From Meconema thalassinum (lineage: Eukaryota; Arthropoda; Insecta; Orthoptera; Tettigoniidae): a DNA stretch of 64,000 nucleotides. A program made the translations under genes and the position numbers. The notes under the pieces were generated by a model. It was given only the letters and a program-made list of their open reading frames with translations, had not been told where the DNA came from and searched no databases. Location: contig OX336392.1 of assembly GCA_946902985.2 (NCBI GenBank), positions 463,476,693 to 463,540,692 on the forward strand, read 5' to 3'. Below are positions 54,035-64,000 of the stretch, piece by piece; positions within the stretch are counted from its first letter, which is position 1; each line of letters opens with the position of its first letter.

Positions 54035-54639
54035 TTAACCGAGCCAGCTAATGACAATATTAGCAGTCGCGAGGGGGAACTTGCAGTCAAACTGCGTCGT
54101 TCAAACAAAGACCGGACGAGCATGCACGAGAAGAATCAAGGACTCCCGAAGAGAGCCGAAGCCAGCGGGTGCTGTAAGCGTGCCTCGAGTATGGTAGGGG
54201 TAGACTCGAGCGACACGCGTGTCTGACAGCCAATGAGAAGCGGCCTTACTTAAACGACACCAAGTAATGTAATGAGCTTTGCTAATTACCAGGATGATTT
54301 TAACACATCGTAATATCATGGAAGATATTAAATAATAAATGAGTACTATTTATTAAATTTGCGGCTAATTATTTATGTATTTAAGGATTATTACGATCAT
54401 CGACAGTGAGCGACCAATCAGATCCTTGGTCTGAAAAGGACGTGGACTTGGAAATTTCATGAGGGGGAAATGAAAGAATAATCAGGGCTCTTATTATTTA
54501 CGACTTCAGCGGAGAAAGACGTCTCAACAAGATACTCAACAATTCAACAAAGCAAATAGAAATTCACGAACGAAGGCACTTAGTTTGTGCAAGCAGAAAT
54601 ATAAAGTCGACATTCAACGAAATATAAAGTTACTAGCTG
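54035..54639. other. No gene recognised
   Basis: AT-rich sequence between the hypothetical ORF and the LINE 3' end. It contains ctagctgttacccgcggc at about 54633, a motif like those near the ends of dispersed arthropod repeats. Confidence 0.4.
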
Positions 54640-54892
54640 TTACCCGCGGCTTCGCCCGCAATAACATTTGGAATCCCGTTATAACATTAGTTAAATAGAT
54701 AGATAAGCATGGGTCCTAGTGGAAAATAATTCTATCAACTGAAACCAAAAATTATGCCTTATTTGAATAAAAAGAATAAAAGGCGGATGGTAAAAAAGGA
54801 TAAAACAAATAAGGCATAGTGAACAATACAATACATAACACAATAAAAAACATAAAACAGATTTAACCACAATTAAAAGTCGTAACTACACA

Positions 54893-57800
54893 TTAAAACT
54901 TAAAAAAGTAACCACTCTCCCTCATGAACCGGATGACGAGGTCAGCGGACGGCCCGTCATCACGGAGAATAAGGGAGAGGGTATTAGGCAGGTTAAGAGT
55001 CCTGCGCAGATCGGCCAGATCCACACACTCCAAGAGAAGGTGTGCCACGGTTAGGTGGGCGCCGTAAGTACACACAGGGGGATCTTCTCGCTTCAGCAAG
55101 TGGGAGTGCGTAGCAATCCCATGGCCGATCCGGAGTCGACAGAGTACCACAGCTTCCTTCCGGAGAAATCGGAAGGAAGATTTCCACACCTTCGTTGTCT
55201 CCTTGATGCCTCTCAGTTTGTTGGGTGGAGGCGTGGCACGCCATGCTTCCTCCCAATGCGACAGGATCGAATGCCGCAACTGAGAGCGCACATCACTAGC
55301 AGGCACCTTATATGGTAGCGAGGGTAGTGCGACTGCCTCTCTCGCCGCCTGATCAGCAAGCTCGTTTCCCGCAATACCCATGTGGCTAGGAAGCCACACA
55401 AAGGACGCCCCGGCCCCAGCGGAACGCGAACTGACGAGCAGGTTGTGCACACGCTGGACCAACGGGTGCTTCGGGAAACACATCGATCGCTTGCAGCGCA
55501 CTCAGAGAGTCAGTACACACAAGAAAGTGCTGGTGATCGTCTGATAACGTGTACCGCAGAGCCTCTAAGATGGCATAGAGCTCCGCTGTGTACACGCCAC
55601 AGGCATCGGGAAGTGAAAAGAGAAACCGACGATCTTCAACCACAAATGCACTGCCTACTTTCTCGTTTAACATCGAACCGTCCGTGAATAGAAGCCCTGA
55701 TCCCGGATACCGGCTCACAACGGACTGGAACAGCCTCCGATGGACGGAGGAGTCAGTGTCCGACTTGGGGCCGGTGTGCAGATCCAGGATGATATCAGGG
55801 CGAGAGACCATCCACGGAGGGGCCTTGCTAGGTACTCGGACGATACAGGAGACAGAAGGAAATCGGAACTGACGGTATAAGTCATCCAAGCGAATCCCCG
55901 CCGGCCGAGTGGCTCGGGCGAGCGCATCATACAGCCGGCGATTCGGATTGGAAAACAAACATGGATAGCTTGGATGAAGGGGCATCTGTCGAATAGTTGC
56001 AGCATAGGTCAGCAGTACTTGTTGGCGCCTCAGGTGTAAAGGAGGTACGCCAGCCTCGGCGAGCAAGCTGACGACTGGGCTCGTCCTAAAGGCACCCGTC
56101 GCCAGCCTCACACCGCCGTGGTGGACACTGTCCAGTTTAACAAGCACTGACTTACGGGCCGAACCATATGCTACACTGCCGTAATCCAATCGAGATAAAA
56201 TCAGAGCCTTATAAAAGCGTAGGAGCACCGCGCGGTCCGCCCCCCATGATGTGCCGCTAAGAAACCGCAACATGTTGAGTTTCTTAGCACAAGCAGTTTT
56301 CAAACACCGCACGTGTGGCTCCCACGTCAATTTCTGATCGAAAAGAAGCCCAAGGAACCGGTACGCAGCAACGACCGGCAAAGCTACATCGCCCAGATAA
56401 AGCTCAGGATCAGGATGGAGGGTGCGCTTTCGGCAGAAATGGACAACCGAGGACTTAGCGGTAGAGAATCGAAAGCCATGCTCTATTGTCCAGCGTTCCA
56501 CTCTCCGAATAGCTTGTTGTAGCTGTCGTTCAGCGACCGCCATATTTTGCGCACTATAATGTAGAGCGAAGTCGTCTACATATAGCGACGGTACCACTGC
56601 TGGACCATCAGCAGCGACTATACCGTTTATGGAAATCGCAAATAATGTTACGCTAAGCACCTATCCCTGTGGGACTCCGTTCTCCTGTATATGATATTGC
56701 GAATATGTCCCCCCTATTCGGACACGGAACAGGCGAAGGGACAGAAAATTCGCAATAAAAACCGGCAAGTTACCTCGGAAATTCCATTGATGCAGGGTCG
56801 AGAGGATGCCGTAACGCCAAGTGGTGTCATAGGCCTTCTCGAGATCAAAGAAAACAGCGACTAGGTGCTGTCTCCGGAGAAAAGCGTCCTGTATGGCGGT
56901 CTCCAGGCGTACCAGATGGTCGTTGGTACACCGAGACGCCCTGAAACCACACTGGTATTCAGACAGGAGTCCCCGTTTCTCCAGGACCCACACTAGGCGC
57001 CGATTGACCATCCTCTCAAAGAGCTTGCACAGACCTATTAGTGAGACAAATAGGTCTGTAACTCCCTGTCAATTTGGGATCCTTATCGGGCTTCAGGATA
57101 GGTATAATGATACCTTCCTGCCATTGCGCTGGAAACACACCTTCCAACCAGATACGATTAAGCACCCTGAGCAAATAACGAATTCTCTCATCGTTAAGGT
57201 GTTTAAGCATCTGGTTGTGAATATTATCCGGGCCAGGAGACGTGTACCTGCAGAGCGCCAGCACTCCGCGGAGTGCCCACTCCGTAAAGGGCACGTTGTA
57301 CTCTTCCGAAGCGCGGGAAGCAAAACTAAGATGGAAACGTTCCGCTTCGCGCTTCATGGCCACGAAGGCAGGGTCATAGTTATCGGAACCGGATATATCC
57401 GCAAAATACGAGGCGAGATGGTTTGCAACGCGATAAGGATCTGTAACCAATTCATTATCAATGGAAATTCCCGGTACAGTAGAAGATGTCTGAATTCCCG
57501 AAATGCGTCTTAGTTTAGTCCACACTTGAGAGGAGGGGGTATGTGCCGTAATAGAAGACACATACCGTTCCCAGGATTGTTTCTTACTCTGGCGAATACG
57601 AATCCGTGCCTTGGCACGAAATTTCTTAAAAGCCACCAATTTGGCCATGGTTGAACGCCGACGGTAGTGCTTATGAGCTCGACGACGGTCTCTTATTGCC
57701 GCTGCAATATCCTCTGTCCACCAAGGGACGAGTTTGCGACGAGGAGTCCCAGAAAAGGATGGAATGGACTCTTCGGCGGCAGCAAGAAGCACATCGGGGA

Positions 57801-58569
57801 TGTGCTGTACCTCGTCATCGACGCTCCGGCAACCAAGATCAACGAACACAGCTCGTTCTTGAGACGAGGGCCAATTTGCCCGCTTAAGCACCCAACGACT
57901 GGGGAACTCCACGGGCTTCTGGTTCAGAAGTGTAAGAACGATCGGGAAATGGTCACTGTTACAGAGGTCGTCGTGTACATTCCAACCAAATAGGGGGACC
58001 AGCGCACGGCTACACACACTCAAGTCAATGTGTGAGTACGTGCCGTGCGCTAAGCTAAAATGTGTAGCTTCCCCTGTATTTAATAGACATAAATCCATCC
58101 CTTGAATTAAGCCCTTCACGTCCCTTCCTCTGGGGCAGGAAGATGGTGATCCCCATTGGGGGTGTTGAGAGTTGAAATCACCCACGAGTAGGAAAGGGAC
58201 TGGAAGTTGATCAACAAGATCAAAGACGTCATTAATATCAAGGGGCTGGTTCGGTGGAAGGTACACGTTACATACAGTTGTCATAGCAGGCAAGGACACG
58301 CGAACTGCAATAGCTTCCAGAGGAGTGTCGAGTGGAAACTCCTCACTATAGCAGTCAGAGCGAACGAAGGTACAAACGCCCCCGGAAGCCCGGGCGGCGT
58401 CTTGTCGCTCTTTAGAGTATAGTCGGAAACCTCTCAGAACAGTCTCGTGATCAGGTCTGAGGTTTGTTTCCTGTAGGCAGACTATACTCGCTGCGTATTG
58501 GGCAATAAGCTGACGGAGCTCTGTCAAATGCCTGTCATAACTGTTACAATTCCACTGTAAGAGTGCCAT
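54893..58569 (-). pseudogene. LINE ORF2: endonuclease, RT, RNase H
   Basis: The ATG at 58569 (MALLQWNCNSYDRHLTEL) opens the endonuclease: VCLQETNL, LLVGDFNSQHPQWG, THIDLS-type YSHIDLSVCS and NSDHFPI. The linker leads to RT: SPGPDNIHNQMLKHL, IIPILKPDKDPKLTGSYRPI, then by frameshift near 57015 FRASRCTNDHLVRLE and VFFDLEKAYDT, and YVDDFALHY as active site. A TAG at about 56660 replaces the residue after GVPQG. RNase H follows (LLFTDGSMLNEKVG, TAELYAILEAL, VCTDSLSALQAI). Another frameshift near 55490 precedes WLPSHMGIAGNELADQAARE and a Cys/His tail. Three lesions make it inactive, though it must be fairly young. Confidence 0.9.
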
Positions 58570-58703
58570 TGTGTGGACTTAGGGAATAAGTTGGAGCAGC
58601 AAGCTACAACTTAGACTCTGGAGGATCATCATCCACTACGTCGACTATAATCTCCATGTCCTCAGGCGAGGTCATGGAGTGACTCGACTCGGTGGAATAT
58701 TTC

Positions 58704-59653
58704 CTAGACGCAGTTCGGCGGCGGGGGGATCTCTGTGGGGAGCGCGTAGATCTGGGGACCGAAACGTCCCCAGGCGCAGAAGCATCCGCAGGTGTGGGCG
58801 CGGATGGCTTCCCCTTTTTTTGGAGAAAGGGAATGCGTAGTGCGGGGTCCCTTCTTACCCGCCCCCGGCTCTTTAAGATATATAGACGGGTCAGGAGCCG
58901 AATTCCTGACCCTGGTCGACGATGCCGCCTCCGCCGGCCGTACGTCACAACGGTAACTTGTAACCTTGCCTTTCTCCGGGACTACCGAAAGCTCAAAGGA
59001 AATAATGAAAGCACCAGTATCCACGATTGGACCATAGACCTTGCGCGTAATGCGCCGGACATCAGTCACGTGACGGTGCCGCATATCCTCCTTGAGCTCC
59101 TCGTCAGTGTTCTGAACCAGGTCCCGGTGGAAAATAACTCCTCGGACCAGATTCAGGGACGTGTGCTTTTCCACTTTGACGGGAATGTCGCCAAAGTGGT
59201 CACATTGCAAAAGTTGTTCAACTTGCTTACCAGTCCTAGTCTTGAGCAACAAGCTACCGTTCCTCATCTTTTGTACTCACCATAGACACCTTCTATGTGG
59301 CGAGAAAACAAAATACTCTTTACCAGCTTGAAATCACCCCCATCTGTTCTGGTAGCTACCAGAATCTTGGGGGTGTTAGCACCCAGATTTTCACGCACAG
59401 ATTGTTCCCAGGGGGTTGATCCCCGTAGGGAATCAAATGTTAAAGACTTGGGTGTAGGACCACCCTGTTTGGGTGTAGGTCCACCCTGGTTGGGGATTTT
59501 TCTTTTTGAACTCATGGCCAGAACATCCTCCCCGAATGCCACCGACATCCGATCACGGGCCGTCACAGTAGGCGCTACCCAGCCAGGGCAAGGCCCGCCT
59601 AGCTTGGAAGGCATTGCCCGGGGGTCCGATGTTTTACAATGCCGTATCGGCAT
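58704..59653 (-). pseudogene. LINE ORF1, copy 2 (zinc knuckles deleted)
   Basis: Colinear with copy 1 (LTFDSLRGSTPWEQSVREN, then VIFHRDLVQNTDEELKEDM and IISFELSVVPEKGKV) until SYRCDVRP. There it jumps to sequence without the three CCHC knuckles, continuing to about 58610 in a Ser/Pro-rich tail. A frameshift lies near 59265. A duplicated NQGGPTPK/KQGGPTPK segment near 59470 is absent from copy 1. Confidence 0.82.
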
Positions 59654-59929
59654 GTACCCCTTGGCATATACTGGATTTTACAGCTCAGACATTCGGCTGT
59701 GCGGGGACCTGCGTAGTCAGGCGGATACTACTGAACGGGTACATGGCACACCCACCTGTCGGCGCGGCCAAGACCGGAACAGGCTTTCGAGCGTAGTCGC
59801 TAGCGTAAGTGGCCCATCCCCTAACAGCACGCACATATAGAAATTTTGGTTGCCAGACCCTGAAAGCAGTGACGGAAAGAAGTGCGATATAACCTAATGA
59901 GAGTTATACCGCACGGGTGTATGTCTTTT

Positions 59930-60158
59930 AGAGCTGACTGTCAAACCCTCGAAAGGGGACCGTTCCGAGAAGCCCTTTTAGTCGCCTTTTAAGACTGGCA
60001 GGGAGTACCGTGGATGTATTCGCTTCCTCCCACCCACTGGGGGTCCAATTCACAAAACAACGCGGAGTCCTTAAAGTATAGCCAAGGTCGCCCCTTTTAG
60101 TCGCCTCTTACGACAGGCAGGGATACCGTGGGTGTATTCTAAACCCCCCACCCACAGG
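59930..60158 (-). promoter_or_regulatory. LINE 5' monomers, copy 2
   Basis: Two units share the plus-strand strings cccttttagtcgcct and ggcaggga, plus taccgtgg.tgtattc with the ending cctcccacccac or cccccacccac. The layout matches copy 1. It probably holds an internal promoter (inference from LINE biology). Confidence 0.7.
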
Positions 60159-61870
60159 GGGAGAAAGCTTTTATAGAAATGTGAGTGATGCAAAGAAATA
60201 AGATTGTTATTTGAAGATTAGTATTTTATCGTATTACCTGTTAAATTAATTCATTGATAGAACCAGTATTTTTATTATGATTGTTGCAACTATGAAAATA
60301 ATTTATTAACTATGAGAAGTGAGTTAAGAAGTATATGTTTTTGAAAGGAACTACGAAGCATCTCTGAGAGTGAGATTTATTATTCCCGTAGCAGACGGAG
60401 ATATTTGTTGTTTGACAATGGGCAAATGTGAAGCCATTGGTCAATTATTGAAGGAATGTCTGTAGTGACAGACTTGCGCATATTTCGGGGTTGAAATAGG
60501 ATGTTTTATGAAGATGCAGTATTATTGATGTTTATTAGTATTGGAAGTTATTATAATAGTCTCACAGAGTTGAAACTCCTTGAAATTCACAGGACAGCGG
60601 ATCCTATATGAAGTTAAATCTGATAGAAATTATAGGATTTAATGGATTTTTGATGAAACTGAGAGTAAACTGAGATCTATTTAAATGGTTCTTTAATTAA
60701 TATTGAATTTACGGTAATTATTCAAAGTAGTGGAAGTTAATATTTTTATTAAGTATTTTTATTATTGACAGACAAGTTATAGGAGGTCTTTGAACTATGT
60801 CTCTACTTAATTGTATGGATTGTCACAGTTTCACGAATAAGACATAGTATGGTGAATGATTATTTTCTAAAGTCAGCAGAGAAGCAGTAAAGAAATAGGA
60901 AGACAATTTCAGTCTATATTGTCAGTATAGAAAGCAGATGGACTGTTGTACATATTTCATTTTATATTGAGTAGTTGCTGAACTACGATGTTAATATTGT
61001 GTTGTACAGAAATTATATTAAGAATTTAAAAATAGGTTTATTGTTTCATTTACGCGCATTATTATTTTTAACTTGTAATTTAAATTTAGATAGAGATTTT
61101 TATCGCTCCCATGAGAAGAATTTAAGTGATAGGAGGCGGGAGATAATTGTATAGAGTAATGAATAGTTTTTGTAATGACGGAGATCTACGTCAGTAGTAA
61201 CTTCATTTATTTTTTGGGGGGATATTTTTTATTAACTTAATAACATTTATTCTTGTTATTAAACTCCCGTTACCTAGGACACAGCAGTTGTTTGCTGCTA
61301 CTTTTTGACATAATTTTATTTAGGCTTATAAAAAGCGTTTGGAATAATTGATTTATGGTTTCTTAGGAAACGAACATGTATTTTATGAAAGTGATGCAAT
61401 GACATTTGGTCATTTGATTTTATTTAACATTATTAAGGCATATAATCTATGCCAGTGTTAGGAAACGTGTAATGGTTAAAAGAATAAATACGACAGGCAC
61501 GTTGTTACGATTCCCTGATCTATAGGAAATTGGCATTATCTTTGTAGTTAAATGGTAGAGGAAAGTGGTGTAGGGTGGAAGTTCCCGAGGGACCTAATCC
61601 GCATCCTTACGCCCGAGAGTTTCTTAGATTCTCATTGTTCCTGAGTAGATAGAGAACCCTACTCTTCTGTAGTTAGTTACTATAGCACATTCCGCTTTGA
61701 GAAAATCCTGTTCCTTATTCTGAGTGTTTTCGCCAAGTAGCACCATGTTGTTTTCAGCCGGGACTACAAGATGCTACAATCCATTATTATTTCCAGCCTG
61801 GGATTTTGGTGGATCATCCAGATATAAGGGTGGAGTATTTTTAATGGCGCAACCAACGTGTTTAGTTAGT
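60159..61870. other. AT-rich, no gene recognised
   Basis: 1.7 kb of AT-rich sequence, with no coding frame above background and no repeat matched elsewhere in the window. Confidence 0.5.
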
Positions 61871-62631
61871 TAGTTATTGTTGTTTTCAGGGGCGGAACTA
61901 CGAGGTCATCTGCCCCTCTTAACACAAATAAAGAATACAAAATGTAGAGCCGGAATTTAAAACGAAAATGCTCACAAAATGAATAGATTGAAAGTTACGC
62001 ACAAAATGTAGTTAGGTTCAAAATACGTACAAAATGCAATGTAGAGTCGAAATTCTTACAAAATGCAACTGATAATCAAAATACTTACAAAATGCAATTG
62101 AAATTACAACCGGGTTCAACGGCACGATCCCAAGCAGAAGGAAGGCTTCGATGCACTGGGCAGCTCACAGTATGTCCAATGTTCAGCCTAATCGCATATA
62201 GAATTGGTACGTGAGTGGTGGAAACGATCAGGCAGCCCAGAAAGACCGTTGACTGCAATCGACCACCACTCAGTGGCACGATCATTAGCTGCCCGGCGAA
62301 CCGTTGGCAGGATCCGAGACCACCGTCCTAATCTAAACGCTTTACCTAGTGCAGTGCGTGATCAACTGGTCTATTTCAAAATGTACGGTAGATTCGGATG
62401 GACAATGCAATTTAGATTGAGAATACTTACAAAATGTAATTTAGATTCAAGATACCCACAAAATGCAATTGAGAATCAAAATACCTGCAAAATGCTCCCC
62501 CTACAAAATGCAATTTAGATTGAAAATACTTGCAAAAAGCGGTTTAGATTGAAAATACTTACAAATTGTTATTGGAATTCAAAATAGTCACAATCGGATC
62601 TCAAGACCATCCTGCCATTATTGAAAGACTT
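61871..62631 (-). mobile_element. Family-B-like retroposon fragment, copy B11
   Basis: The left end is ttagttagttattgttgttttcaggggcgg with a TTAG-type tail in place of GAT, followed by the hairpin and minisatellite units (61920-62110 and 62380-62590). A foreign block of about 270 bp (62107-62375) interrupts the minisatellite. The right end coincides with the start of the long direct repeat copy 2. Confidence 0.78.
62107..62375. other. Foreign block inside B11
   Basis: GC-richer sequence with an open plus-strand frame reading VAREWW-like and SVARSLAARRTVGRIRDHRP, weakly similar to the helix-turn-helix linker of Tc1-type transposases. Too short and unmatched to name securely. No duplication found. 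Confidence 0.3.
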
Positions 62632-64000
62632 ACTTACAGCCTTTAGCTATAGTCTAGGGTTAAAACAATGAATCATGGAAAATAAGCTTAGAATCACCGA
62701 CGGTGGAGTTCGAACCCACCTGCTTCCGGGACAACAGCTTTTTCCAATGTGAATTTTCTCCCCAAATTAAATACGGTACTGTAAAAGCGATGAAATTACG
62801 GTCCGATAAATGATTTTTTTTCGTATGACTAACGAGCATATTGCTTTTACGAGCATCACTGAAGTTCTAAAATTATTGATATCAAAGAGGATCTGCAGAA
62901 CGTTAAATCTGAACACTGTGCATGCTTACAGTGTTACCTCATCGGGACAAATTTAGATCTGTCAAACGCCAAAACTAAACAATATAGTGAATTTAATGAA
63001 AATTATTACCCAGTTTTCGATGGTTTTACTCGTGATATTTATTTTTGTTAATTGAAAATAATGCATTGGTACGCGCTTGTCAGGTATAAACATTGAATTT
63101 GCAAATAATTTTGCATGCATTCCTCCAGTTTCACTGTTGTAAATTTTACATACTAGCATTAACTTATTTATATCGTTATTAATTCACGCTCTGTTTATGA
63201 TAATAAATATAGCCTGGATCTACTGGAATATATAATTGAAATATTATTAATACAGTAGGCCTATATTATACAGTATTTATTGAAGCCAATGGTCATATCA
63301 GGACATATCAATTGAACGATCACAGGCTCCACAAAAAAGTTCAAATTCAAGTAGTTCCAACTTTGGCTACCAGACGCCACAGTCAATGACACCCAGCGGC
63401 GATCGTTGGAACTTGATAGAGTGTTTATAACGAAATAACCTACAAATTTTGGCTACACACTACCAATTGTAGTGGAAATGAATGTACGATGGTGCAACTA
63501 CAGCCTTTGGATGAGATAAAAACGTGTCCGGACTGTCGCAACAGCTGACGTGATTTTTGTCGCGGGACTGTCGGTCTCCTGTGTTATTGCATTCAAGTGC
63601 GCACACTGAGGACAGAAGTGTCACTCACCACTCATATCCACGGCCTTCTAAACCACAGGCCCACCGGCTTTACTTCCACTCCGAAGTCCGAATAAAGGCA
63701 TACTGAAAGATTTTTACGCTCTTAACAATCCGACGACTTCGGACGGACTGAAACCCGCGAACTTGGGCATATCAGTTCAGCATGCTACAATTATTATTAT
63801 TATTGCTTGCTGTTTTTTTATGTTCTTGTAATTTATTTCGTGATGAACATTTTGTGCAAAAAGAAATTGCGCAAAATCAGTTTGTGCAAATTTACGAGGA
63901 TTATAAATTAATTTTACATAGTTTGGTGATAGAGGGGGGGGGCCGGGAGATTCCAGCCCCAGGGCCCGTCGCCGCTCTCCACGGCCCTGGGCAGAACAAT
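62632..64000 (+). repeat. Long direct repeat, copy 2 (runs off the window)
   Basis: Same sequence as 52298-53666. It continues to the last base of the window, so the hypothetical ORF at 53669 may be repeated just outside. Confidence 0.93.

Larger units (their letters stand above)
54640..60158 (-). mobile_element. RNase H-bearing LINE (I-like), copy 2
   Basis: On the minus strand, in order: 5' monomers (60158 to about 59930), 5' region, ORF1 (59653-58704), ORF2 with endonuclease, RT and RNase H (58569-54893), and an AT-rich 3' region. This is close to full length. ORF1 has lost its zinc knuckles by deletion, and ORF2 has a few lesions. The 3' boundary is uncertain. Confidence 0.88.

Overview
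This window comes from a eukaryotic nuclear genome that is saturated with transposable elements. It looks like an arthropod, probably an orthopteroid (polyneopteran) insect. The reasons are: long AT-rich non-coding stretches, a GT-AG intron, Ty3/gypsy, Ty1/copia and BEL/Pao retrotransposons, several non-LTR (LINE) lineages, hAT, P/THAP, PIF/Harbinger, Tc1 and Helitron DNA transposons, and tRNA-derived SINEs with a shared central core. The species assignment is inference. I see no rRNA or tRNA gene, no CRISPR array, no bacterial-style operon and no convincing ordinary host gene. The best candidate for an intact cellular-type gene is a two-exon DNA-binding-like gene (24874-25098 and 31557-32009) that resembles PIF/Harbinger accessory proteins.

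Layout. 1-5056: a broken hAT transposon (plus strand) split by a small gypsy element (948-2396) and by two copies of a SINE-like repeat, called family A here. 5057-6742: unassigned DNA, a decayed THAP reading frame and a tandem repeat. 6743-15121: a degenerate 8.4-kb BEL/Pao element (minus strand) with about 1.17-kb LTRs, a ctaag target duplication and one family-A insertion. 15715-18885: a long inverted repeat enclosing P-element-type transposase remnants and a tRNA-derived SINE. 19240-21871: remnants of a LINE that lacks its reverse transcriptase core, with two copies of its 3' end. 22560-24478: a Harbinger transposase fragment and a DUF7869-type gene remnant. 24874-32009: the two-exon gene. 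Its intron holds a copia element, which holds a nearly intact LINE, which holds a family-A copy. 32039-36976: a Helitron Rep remnant broken by a family-A copy and a 5'-truncated LINE, then a family-B repeat. 38296-39760: an apparently intact Tc1-like transposon. 43025-49985: a decayed gypsy-like gag gene split by a rearranged RNase H-bearing LINE. 52298-64000: two direct repeats of at least 1.37 kb, 10,334 bp apart, flanking a second copy of that LINE (minus strand).

How it fits together. Target-site duplications (TSDs) and interrupted reading frames give a relative insertion order. The most active recent element is the family A/B group, about 12 insertions including a 47-bp one. All lie in the same orientation and all end in a conserved hairpin followed by a simple-repeat tail. 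This looks like a group of retroposons inserted by target-primed reverse transcription, and the shared 3' hairpin may be its recognition signal. The uniform chromosomal orientation, the AGA-type target preference and the minimal hairpin-only insertion are the least expected observations in the window.
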